A program made the translations under genes and the position numbers. DNA of 7,453 nt from an uncultured Alphaproteobacteria bacterium (GTDB lineage Bacteria > Pseudomonadota > Alphaproteobacteria > HIMB59 > GCA-002718135): NCBI GenBank assembly GCA_902517315.1, contig CABYBP010000031.1, positions 1-7,453 on the forward strand, in the 5' to 3' direction. This document shows positions 1 through 5,860 of the stretch, piece after piece (positions within the stretch are counted from its first letter, which is position 1; every line of letters begins with the position of its first letter). Under the pieces are notes generated by a model. It saw nothing but the letters and a program-made list of their open reading frames with translations. It was not told the origin of the DNA and did not search any database.

Positions 1-403
1 AAAAAGTTTCTAAATTATCATCTTTGTGATGAGCAATAAATAAATGCAAAATTTTATTTTGAACACAAAAATCAGTAAGTAAATTATAACGATTTTTTCT
101 TGCCTCGTTCATATTTTTTTTTTTCACATTATTTTTTTCTACGAACAAAATTTGAGAGTTAATCTTATGTTTATTCAAATAGCTTGAAATGTATTTAGCT
201 TCTTCTTTGGAATTATGTCTAATACTGTGATCTACTATTAAGGCAATTAAGCTCCCTTTTTTATATTTAATAAATGCATTTATAAGAAATAATAATGACA
301 TACTATCTGGACCACCAGAAACTGCTACAGCAACGGAGGGGTTTTTCTCAAACGTGTATTTTTTTTCTATAGTTTTTATGAATTCTTTATTGTTAAGTTT
401 CAT
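1..403 (-). CDS. tilS: tRNA(Ile)-lysidine synthetase TilS, N-terminal part (runs off left edge)
   Basis: TilS is a cytoplasmic enzyme. It uses ATP to attach lysine to C34 of the CAU-anticodon tRNA-Ile, so that it reads AUA codons and is charged with isoleucine. The 134 visible residues carry the family's N-type ATP-pyrophosphatase signature. The P-loop SGGPDS lies at residues 29-34, followed by VDHSIRHNS (near 60), NEAR (near 99) and the HHKDDNLET block just before the left edge, matching the usual HHxDDxxET. The reading frame stays open to base 1, so the remaining catalytic part and the C-terminal tRNA-binding domains lie outside the window. The ATG at 401-403 shares bases with the cpoB TGA at 400-402 (ATGA overlap), which suggests translational coupling as last visible gene of the tol transcript. 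The family assignment is secure from motifs. Confidence 0.95.
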   Translation of the reverse strand, partial: MKLNNKEFIKTIEKKYTFEKNPSVAVAVSGGPDSMSLLFLINAFIKYKKGSLIALIVDHSIRHNSKEEAKYISSYLNKHKINSQILFVEKNNVKKKNMNEARKNRYNLLTDFCVQNKILHLFIAHHKDDNLETF

Positions 404-1317
404 TCATTATTTTCTAAGCAATTATATTCGACAATTTGTTTTTTTGTTTGAGGAATTATTTTATTTTTAGGGTAATCAATTATTAATTTTTCCATAGTTT
501 TACATGCCTCTACAGTTTTTTCAACTTGATATAATGACTGTGAAAGTTTGAAAAGCATTTCTGCAGCTTTAATACTTTCTGGAAATTTCTGGAAACCTTC
601 TGCAAATATAAGTGCTGCTTCTCTATAATTTTTTTCTAGAATATATAATTCTCCAAGCCAATAATGTGCTGAACCTGATAGCTGATTATCAGGATTGTTT
701 GTGATAAACTCCTCAAAAGAATTTTTGGCATTCTGCCATTTTTTATCTCTAATATTATCAAATGCTACTTGGAACTGATCTTCAGGTGATAATATTTGCT
801 CTTTTTCAATAGAATTTTTATCCTGGTTTTTAGTTAAAATTTCTTCAGATGTTTCATTTGTGTTTTGTGAGATGTTTAAAGTTCCAAGTGTATTTTCAGT
901 ATCTGTATCATTTAAAGTATTGCTTTTAACTTCAGAACTATCTTTGGAAGTTTTGTTAGTATTTACTTCAACATTACTTAAAGAAATTGATTGAAAATTA
1001 TTAATAATTACTTCTAAGTTTTCTAACTTATTAAAAATATCATCTAATTGAAAATACAGTTCTTCTAAGTTAGAATTTAAATTTTTTATATCATTTTCAA
1101 TATCATAAATCCTTAAATCAATAGCTGAGAGATTTTTAACAAAATCATTATTTGTTCCATTCATTTGAATGGATGAATTTGAAAATACTTCTTTAGAAAG
1201 ATCGGAGACTTCTCTTTGTAATCTTTCTAATTGTTGAGAAACTGTTAACTCACTATCATTAGAATGAACAAGGCTTGAAAAAAAAATGATATAAATAGTG
1301 AGTATGTACTTAAACAT
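400..1317 (-). CDS. cpoB: Cell division coordinator CpoB (YbgF), periplasmic TPR protein
   Basis: In E. coli, CpoB binds TolA and PBP1B in the periplasm and coordinates peptidoglycan synthesis with outer-membrane constriction. This 305-residue protein begins with a Sec signal peptide (hydrophobic 4-17, probable cleavage after VHS at 17-19). A short heptad segment (about 24-45) matches the family's trimerising coiled coil, and a second long coil-like stretch follows (about 66-110). Residues 115-175 are low-complexity, rich in Asn, Ser, Thr and Glu. The C-terminal part (about 179-300) holds three TPR-like units, with landmarks such as AHYWLGELY at 217-225 and the spacing typical of YbgF. It lies 77 bases after pal and overlaps tilS by four bases. 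No clear Shine-Dalgarno precedes the ATG at 1315-1317. Order after pal, TPR content and signal peptide together make the call firm. Confidence 0.9.
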   Translation of the reverse strand: MFKYILTIYIIFFSSLVHSNDSELTVSQQLERLQREVSDLSKEVFSNSSIQMNGTNNDFVKNLSAIDLRIYDIENDIKNLNSNLEELYFQLDDIFNKLENLEVIINNFQSISLSNVEVNTNKTSKDSSEVKSNTLNDTDTENTLGTLNISQNTNETSEEILTKNQDKNSIEKEQILSPEDQFQVAFDNIRDKKWQNAKNSFEEFITNNPDNQLSGSAHYWLGELYILEKNYREAALIFAEGFQKFPESIKAAEMLFKLSQSLYQVEKTVEACKTMEKLIIDYPKNKIIPQTKKQIVEYNCLENNE

Positions 1318-1352
1318 TTCTAGATTTTAATTTCTAATTAAGATTAAATTGT

Positions 1353-1374
1353 GGCGCTATATTTCTATAGCGCC
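1353..1374 (-). promoter_or_regulatory. Perfect hairpin with GAAA tetraloop between pal and cpoB
   Basis: Read on the transcribed (minus) strand this is a 9-bp perfect stem, GGCGCTATA paired with TATAGCGCC, closed by a GAAA loop of the stable GNRA class. Its base is far richer in G+C than the surrounding spacer. It starts 20 bases after the pal stop codon and ends 35 bases before the cpoB ATG. The downstream tract is ACAATTTAAT, not a clean U-run, so a strong intrinsic terminator is unlikely. A partial terminator, or a 3'-end stabiliser for pal mRNA, fits better. The structure is seen in the sequence; the function is inferred. Confidence 0.6.
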
Positions 1375-1394
1375 GTAGTATTAAGGAAAATAAA

Positions 1395-1916
1395 TTAATT
1401 AACTATCGTTACTGATCGTCTATTTTGAGCCCATGCTCCGTCGTTAGAACCCACAACAGCAGGTCTTTCTTTACCATAACTAATAGTTGAAACTCTATCC
1501 GGATTTATTCCTAATCCGATTAGATAATTTTTAACGGCTTGTGCTCTTTTTTCTCCAAGCGCTAAGTTGTACTCTCTAGTACCTCTTTCATCGCAGTGTC
1601 CCTCAATTGTTACAGATACATCACTATTCTGTTTAAGCCATGCAACCTGATCTTGAAGTAACTCAAGAGCATCAGAGTCTAAATCTGAACTATCGTATCC
1701 AAAAAATACTCTATCACCAACGTTAACGATTAAATCTTCCTGTGATCCTGATACAATACCACTACCTGTTGTTTCAGTAATTGTTCCTTCAGAAGAAACG
1801 TCACTATCTGAACTGCTAGAACCTGATCCTGAAGAGTCCGAAGAATCTTTTGGCGTCGTTGCGCATGCCGCAACAAAAAAAACTATAAATATAGAGATAA
1901 AAAACTTGTAAAACAT
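1395..1916 (-). CDS. pal: Peptidoglycan-associated lipoprotein Pal
   Basis: Pal is anchored by lipid to the inner face of the outer membrane. It binds peptidoglycan through its OmpA-like domain and alternately binds TolB, tying the envelope layers together at the division site. From the ATG at 1914-1916 it has 173 residues. The signal peptide is hydrophobic (5-15) and ends in the lipobox VAAC, making Cys18 the lipidated residue. A Ser/Gly/Asp-rich linker follows (about 23-45). The OmpA-like domain (about 66-173) contains GHCDERGTREYN at 106-117 and the terminal NRR motif. A longer frame opens at 1943, but that ATG lacks a ribosome binding site and would put a charged MKVLRERLF in front of the signal peptide. 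The ATG at 1916 follows AAGGGAG by nine bases. The identity is certain; the start is well supported. Confidence 0.95.
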   Translation of the reverse strand: MFYKFFISIFIVFFVAACATTPKDSSDSSGSGSSSSDSDVSSEGTITETTGSGIVSGSQEDLIVNVGDRVFFGYDSSDLDSDALELLQDQVAWLKQNSDVSVTIEGHCDERGTREYNLALGEKRAQAVKNYLIGLGINPDRVSTISYGKERPAVVGSNDGAWAQNRRSVTIVN

Positions 1917-1925
1917 AAATAAGCG

Positions 1926-1932
1926 CTCCCTT
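1926..1932 (-). promoter_or_regulatory. Ribosome binding site that decides the pal start
   Basis: The minus strand reads AAGGGAG, a strong anti-16S match, nine bases before the ATG at 1914-1916. The alternative ATG at 1941-1943 is preceded only by A/T-rich sequence. This site would lie inside the coding region if the longer frame were used. Confidence 0.75.
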
Positions 1933-1954
1933 AATACTTTCATAAATATACTAA

Positions 1955-1960
1955 ATTATA
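1955..1960 (-). promoter_or_regulatory. Candidate -10 element of an internal pal promoter
   Basis: The minus strand carries a perfect TATAAT in the 73-base gap between the tolB stop (2017) and the upstream pal ATG. No convincing -35 hexamer is visible 16-18 bases upstream. A start of transcription near 1948 would leave the ATG at 1943 almost leaderless but give a leader of about 30 bases, including the ribosome binding site, for the ATG at 1916. A second TATAAT lies at 2006-2011. In DNA this A+T-rich either could occur by chance. Confidence 0.4.
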
Positions 1961-2016
1961 CTGAGTTCCTTAACATTTTTTTTAGAATTTCGTATATTTT
2001 TTTGTATTATATCAAA

Positions 2017-3333
2017 TTAATGCATCAATGGTGACCACGCTGGATCAGACCCGCCTAAAGGGGTAATTACTTTTCTTTCATTAAAACCTGTTAAATCAAT
2101 AGAATAAAGACTAGATTCTCCACCTGATCCATCCTCAGCTGTTCTCTCCTCTTTAAAATACATTAAAAATCTTCCATTAGGTGCCCATGTTGGGCCTTCA
2201 ACATGAAATGATTTTGCAATCATTCTCTCATTAGAACCATCAATCTCCATGACCCCTATATAGAATTGTCCTCCCTCTTGTTTAGTAAATGCTATCATAT
2301 CACCTCTCGGTGACCAAACTGGTGTATAGTAACTTCCTACCTCTCTACTAATTCTTTTAATATTTTTTCCATTATTATCACTTACATAAAGATGTCTTCT
2401 TCCACTTCTATCTGAATTAAATACTATTTGTTTTCCATCTGGTGAAAAACTAGCAGAAACATCAATTGAAGAATTATTAGTAACTCTTTTGGATATTCGT
2501 GTTTTTAAATCAAGAATATAAATTTCAGAATTACCAATTTCTGGATCAGTGTAAGACATAACAATTTGGTTGCCATCAGGTGAAAAACGAGGCGCAAATG
2601 TCATCCCTGGAAATTCTCCAACAATTTCTTGTTTACCAGTTTCAATATCAAAAATATAAACTCTGGGATTATTTCTATTCATATATGACATGTATGTAAT
2701 TTTTTGAGAATTTGGAGAGAATCTTGGAGTTAAAACTAAGTACGATCCATCTGTTAAAAAACGATGATTTGATTGATCTTGATCCATTATTGCTAATCTT
2801 TTTTGCTTATTATCTTTTGGACCTGTTTCAGCAACGTATACTATTCTTGTATCAAAGTAACCCCCCTCTCCTGTTATATTTTTAAAGATTGAATCTGAAA
2901 TAATGTGAGCTACTCTTCTCCAATTTTTTTCATTAGTTTCATATTTTTTACCAACTATTTGCTTTTGTTGAAAGACATCAAACAATCTAAATTCTACTGA
3001 TATTTTTCCATTGTTTTTTGAAATTTTTCCTGAAACTAAATGCTGAGCCTTTATCAATTTCCAATCTTCAAATCTCGGCTTGTTTGATAAAGATTCATTA
3101 TCTTGAATAAATGATCTTTGATCAATGGGTAAAAAAAGACCAGATCTTTCTAAGTTATCAGAAATTACATTTGAAATATTTTTACCTACTATGATTAATT
3201 GTGAATTTTTTGAATATAGCTCTGTTACAGCAATAGGAGTTGGTTTCACACTACCTTGTGTTAGAGTCACTTCTAATGATTGGACTTTAAAACTAGAAAA
3301 TAAAAAAAAGGTTATTAAAAAAACTTTTTTCAT
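2017..3333 (-). CDS. tolB: Tol-Pal system periplasmic beta-propeller TolB
   Basis: TolB is a soluble periplasmic protein that binds Pal and is released from it by energised TolA. From the ATG at 3331-3333 it has 438 residues: a Sec signal peptide (hydrophobic 4-14, probable cleavage near VQS/L at 17-20), an N-terminal mixed alpha/beta domain (about 20-155) and a six-bladed propeller (about 160-438). The blades show repeated TolB/WD40-like strands such as PRFSPNSQKI, PRFSPDGNQI, FSPDGKQIVF, PVWSPRGD and PTWAPNGR, with a final PAWSP at the C-terminus. A TTG one codon upstream (3334-3336) is in frame. The ATG is preferred because AAGGGA (3339-3344) lies five bases before it but only two before the TTG. 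Stop and start of tolA and tolB overlap as TGATG. Length and domains are normal for the family. Confidence 0.95.
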   Translation of the reverse strand: MKKVFLITFFLFSSFKVQSLEVTLTQGSVKPTPIAVTELYSKNSQLIIVGKNISNVISDNLERSGLFLPIDQRSFIQDNESLSNKPRFEDWKLIKAQHLVSGKISKNNGKISVEFRLFDVFQQKQIVGKKYETNEKNWRRVAHIISDSIFKNITGEGGYFDTRIVYVAETGPKDNKQKRLAIMDQDQSNHRFLTDGSYLVLTPRFSPNSQKITYMSYMNRNNPRVYIFDIETGKQEIVGEFPGMTFAPRFSPDGNQIVMSYTDPEIGNSEIYILDLKTRISKRVTNNSSIDVSASFSPDGKQIVFNSDRSGRRHLYVSDNNGKNIKRISREVGSYYTPVWSPRGDMIAFTKQEGGQFYIGVMEIDGSNERMIAKSFHVEGPTWAPNGRFLMYFKEERTAEDGSGGESSLYSIDLTGFNERKVITPLGGSDPAWSPLMH

Positions 3334-4403
3334 CAATATCCCTTCATGATACTATAATCAAAAGTAATTGTAAGATTTTTCCATAGATTATATTTTTCTT
3401 TTGGAAGTTTTAATGGTGTGCATTCTGGATTTAAAAGAGTTCTCATTGCACTTTCTGTAATTGGTCCATAAAATGGGTTACTTTTAGCTATATTTGTGTC
3501 AACAATACGGACACTATTTGATGAAACCTTCATATTTTGTAATACTTTAGCTGAAATTGTTACCTGCATTCCTCTTTCTATAACTGCACCTGCTGGTGCA
3601 TTCCAACAAGAAGATAATTGCTGCCTTAACATATCTATTTCAGATATAGATAGCATAATGCTTTCTTGAGTGTTATCTGAACTACTGTCAACAATTTCTT
3701 CAACTTCCTCTTTAACTTCATTTTGAATCATATTTGTTTGCTCATTTCTTAAATCTTTAAGCATAGAAGCTATACTAAAATCTTTTTCAGGTTTTGGTTG
3801 TGGTTTTGATAGAGTCTTATCAGTTTCCATTTTTGGTTTATCCTTGATGTTTGTTTCTACATCTAAATCTGTATTTGTTTTATCATTATTAATAATTTTC
3901 GGCTTTGGCTTGAGTTTTGGTTTAATTATATCAGTTTTAATTGTTTCTACTTTTTTCTTTACTTCTATAATTTCCTTTTCTTTGATGGTTACTTTTTTTG
4001 TTTCTTTAACTTCTAAACTTGGGGATTTCTTCATTTCCAAAACTGGTTGATTTGGATTAGTTTTTTCTTCAATTTCAGTCTTATTTATTTCAATATTTTT
4101 TTTTAATTCTATTTGATCTGATGAATTAAATTTTTTTTGCCTGGCAATTGTTTGTTTATTTTTATTTTCTGGTTTATCTGTATCCGATTTTTTCAAATTT
4201 GTATTTTCGTCAACGTTTAGTATTTCAATAGGTATCACATTTGGAACATAGATTTCTTTTGGAGAAAAAAAATTTGGTAAACCGACCATAAATAAAAGAA
4301 TAATCAAATGTATTAGTGTTGAAAAAGTGACTCCAGATATTCTAGGATTTAAGTTTTCAAAAAAATTTATAATTTTTAAATTATTATAATTTATGCGATA
4401 CAT
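3333..4403 (-). CDS. tolA: Tol-Pal system protein TolA
   Basis: TolA transmits proton-motive energy from TolQR across the periplasm to TolB-Pal. The 356 residues show the three expected parts. A short cytoplasmic tail is followed by one membrane helix (about 24-45), which keeps the Ser-x3-His pattern (S28, H32) corresponding to the TolQR-contacting motif of E. coli TolA. The periplasmic stalk (about 50-250) is rich in Lys, Glu, Thr and Ile, with Pro-Lys runs at 161-169 and 200-206. The C-terminal TonB-like domain (about 253-356) has LRQQLSSCWNAPAGA near 259-273, RIVD at 299-302 and the LPKEKYNLWKN block at 333-343, with Cys266 and Cys328 possibly paired. These C-terminal blocks resemble alphaproteobacterial TolA. 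The stalk almost lacks alanine, unlike the E. coli stalk. The ATG directly abuts the tolR stop, with no clear ribosome binding site, suggesting coupling. Confidence 0.92.
   Translation of the reverse strand: MYRINYNNLKIINFFENLNPRISGVTFSTLIHLIILLFMVGLPNFFSPKEIYVPNVIPIEILNVDENTNLKKSDTDKPENKNKQTIARQKKFNSSDQIELKKNIEINKTEIEEKTNPNQPVLEMKKSPSLEVKETKKVTIKEKEIIEVKKKVETIKTDIIKPKLKPKPKIINNDKTNTDLDVETNIKDKPKMETDKTLSKPQPKPEKDFSIASMLKDLRNEQTNMIQNEVKEEVEEIVDSSSDNTQESIMLSISEIDMLRQQLSSCWNAPAGAVIERGMQVTISAKVLQNMKVSSNSVRIVDTNIAKSNPFYGPITESAMRTLLNPECTPLKLPKEKYNLWKNLTITFDYSIMKGY
3339..3344 (-). promoter_or_regulatory. Ribosome binding site that decides the tolB start
   Basis: AAGGGA on the minus strand lies inside the 3' end of tolA. 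It is five bases from the ATG at 3331-3333 and two from the in-frame TTG at 3334-3336, so it favours the ATG and allows re-initiation by ribosomes finishing tolA. Confidence 0.65.
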
Positions 4404-4832
4404 TTATTGCTCAATATTTTGAGTAATTAATGCAACTTTAATGTATCCTGCTGAATTTATTATGGACATTATTTCCATAATCCTTCCATAAGCTACAACT
4501 CTATCGCCACGAATATAAATTCTTGCCTCTGTATTTTGTTCTGTAATAGAATTTAGTCTTGGAATTAAATTTTCAACTTCAACTTTTGACTCTGCTATAT
4601 AGACTGCTCCATCTAAATTTACCGTTATTTCAATTGGATCTTTAATATCAGTTAATGCTGTTGCTTTAACTTTAGGCAAATCAACTTTTATTCCAACAGT
4701 CAAGAGAGGTGCTGTAACCATAAAAACAATTAGTAGAACGAGCATAACGTCTACAAAAGGTGTAACATTAATTTCACTCATTTGAGCATACCTTTGCTTA
4801 TTACGTTTTTTTAAGTTGTTTGAGGTAATCAA
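4404..4832 (-). CDS. tolR: Tol-Pal system inner-membrane protein TolR (TTG start)
   Basis: TolR forms the proton channel with TolQ and belongs to the ExbD/TolR family. The 142 residues comprise a short basic cytoplasmic tail (1-18), one membrane helix (about 26-46) beginning INVTPFVDVMLVLLIVFM, and a periplasmic domain (about 50-142) with the YIRGD block at 106-110. Asp28 matches the proton-pathway aspartate of the family (Asp23 in E. coli TolR). The most plausible start is TTG at 4830-4832, one base after the tolQ stop, with a weak purine stretch (AGAGAA) upstream. The first ATG inside the frame is codon 18, in the conserved MSEINV block. Starting there would remove the whole basic tail that orients the helix, so TTG is preferred. 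tolA follows with no gap. Confidence 0.93.
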   Translation of the reverse strand: MITSNNLKKRNKQRYAQMSEINVTPFVDVMLVLLIVFMVTAPLLTVGIKVDLPKVKATALTDIKDPIEITVNLDGAVYIAESKVEVENLIPRLNSITEQNTEARIYIRGDRVVAYGRIMEIMSIINSAGYIKVALITQNIEQ

Positions 4833-4833
4833 T

Positions 4834-5547
4834 TTATTTTTTCTCTAGTTGTCTAAAAAAAATTGTTGAGAACTCATCCATAAATGTTTCTAAAGAAATA
4901 AAATACTTAGACAAATCATTAGAAATTTTATTGTATGCAACTACAGCTGGAATAGCTACAAACAACCCTAGAGCTGTTGCAAATAGAGCCTCTGCAATTC
5001 CTGGTGCAACTACAGCTAAATTTGTATTTTGAGCAATTGCAATGGATTTAAAACTATTCATTATCCCCCAAACTGTTCCAAATAAACCTATAAAAGGTGC
5101 TGTTGATCCGGCAGTTGCAAGGAAAGTTAAATTTCTCTCAACATTTTCACTTTCCCTATTAAAAACAACTGTCATTGATCTCATCATTCTATCTTTTAAA
5201 GAATTAATATCTGAACTATCACTTTCAAATTGAGTTTTACTTTTTTTCCATTCTAAAATTGCAGCACAAAATAATTTTGACTTTGGATCTGTCTGATTAA
5301 AGTTTAAAGTTTCATATAAATCTTCAAAAGAATTTCCAGACCAAAAAATATCTTCAAATTCTTTTTCAAGTTTTTTTAATTGTCTAATTCTTAAAATTTT
5401 TGAAATTATTATGTTCCATGAATATAGAGAGGCTAAGATTAAAATAATAATTACTGATTTTACTATAAGGTCAGCTTGCATAAATAAAGCAAGCATAGAA
5501 AAATCTGGAGCTTCCGACGATATATTTGCACTATTAATATCTGCCAT
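4834..5547 (-). CDS. tolQ: Tol-Pal system inner-membrane motor subunit TolQ
   Basis: TolQ is the multi-helix subunit of the proton-driven TolQR motor (MotA/TolQ/ExbB family). The 237 residues show membrane helices near 25-48, 139-165 and 176-205, with a cytoplasmic loop between the first two. The second-helix signature GSTAPFIGLFGTVWGIM spans 147-163 and the third-helix signature GIAEALFATALGLFVAIP spans 183-200. Thr158 and Thr191 correspond in context and spacing to the channel-lining Thr145 and Thr178 of E. coli TolQ. The ATG at 5545-5547 lies five bases after the stop of the small nuclease gene and has no recognisable Shine-Dalgarno, so it may depend on ribosomes arriving from that gene. 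The N-terminal tail before the first helix has a normal length for alphaproteobacterial TolQ. It is followed by tolR after one base. Confidence 0.96.
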   Translation of the reverse strand: MADINSANISSEAPDFSMLALFMQADLIVKSVIIILILASLYSWNIIISKILRIRQLKKLEKEFEDIFWSGNSFEDLYETLNFNQTDPKSKLFCAAILEWKKSKTQFESDSSDINSLKDRMMRSMTVVFNRESENVERNLTFLATAGSTAPFIGLFGTVWGIMNSFKSIAIAQNTNLAVVAPGIAEALFATALGLFVAIPAVVAYNKISNDLSKYFISLETFMDEFSTIFFRQLEKK

Positions 5548-5552
5548 AAAAT

Positions 5553-5846
5553 TTATTTTTTAATTTTTTCAAGATCACTACTATGAACCATAACCCAAAA
5601 CCCTGGTCTATTTTTTTCACATAAAGCTATTACTGGTGTCTTGCCCTCCTCTTTGGCAAGCTTTGCAGTATCATCCCACAAACTAATAGCTGTATGCTTA
5701 GCTCTTAGTTTACATTCAATAAATAAATCTTCATGAATTACATCTGCTCTTGTTACTTTACCATTACCTCCACTTAAAGGTGTTCTTTGCCCATTGAAAT
5801 AATTTGCAACATCTCTCTCTCTTTTTTTCCAAGCTTTATCAGGCAT
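5553..5846 (-). CDS. Small PD-(D/E)XK nuclease-like protein, Holliday-junction-resolvase-like
   Basis: This 97-residue basic protein has the layout of a minimal PD-(D/E)XK nuclease: a helical start with Glu10 (KKRERDVANYF), a SGGNGK loop at 25-30, Asp35 in RADV, then ECK at 44-46 giving the ExK pair. The Glu, Ser/Gly loop, Asp, ExK order resembles archaeal Hjc and small phage-type Holliday junction resolvases. DNA cleavage is an inference; restriction-like or repair nucleases of the same fold remain possible. The ATG at 5844-5846 has a good ribosome binding site, AAAGGA at 5853-5858, six bases upstream. It lies 14 bases after yebC and 5 before tolQ, so it is almost surely co-transcribed with them. 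My hand count gives about 36% G+C for 5581-5820, against about 33% for a similar length of tolQ, so composition does not mark it as recently acquired. Confidence 0.7.
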   Translation of the reverse strand: MPDKAWKKRERDVANYFNGQRTPLSGGNGKVTRADVIHEDLFIECKLRAKHTAISLWDDTAKLAKEEGKTPVIALCEKNRPGFWVMVHSSDLEKIKK

Positions 5847-5860
5847 TTATTTTCCTTTCA

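Noticed and set aside
2006..2011. Second TATAAT just after the tolB stop, considered as another pal promoter
   Set aside because: No -35 hexamer is found at a usual distance, and it is farther from pal than the one at 1955-1960. Such hexamers are frequent by chance at this base composition.
3125..3349. Open frame on the plus strand over the start of tolB
   Set aside because: It is antisense to the conserved tolB N-terminus, has no recognisable motif or ribosome binding site, and fits chance openness in A+T-rich DNA.
3844..4050. Very hydrophobic plus-strand frame resembling a membrane protein
   Set aside because: It is the antisense of the Lys-rich tolA stalk. Complementing AAA/AAG/GAA codons yields Phe, Leu and Ser, which mimics membrane segments.
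5042..5233. Plus-strand frame inside tolQ
   Set aside because: It lies antisense to the conserved TolQ second-helix signature and shows no features of its own.
5553..5846. Recent phage or plasmid origin of the nuclease-like gene
   Set aside because: No integrase, repeats, tRNA or attachment-like sequence flank it. Spacing to both neighbours is tight and operon-like, and G+C is only slightly above tolQ.
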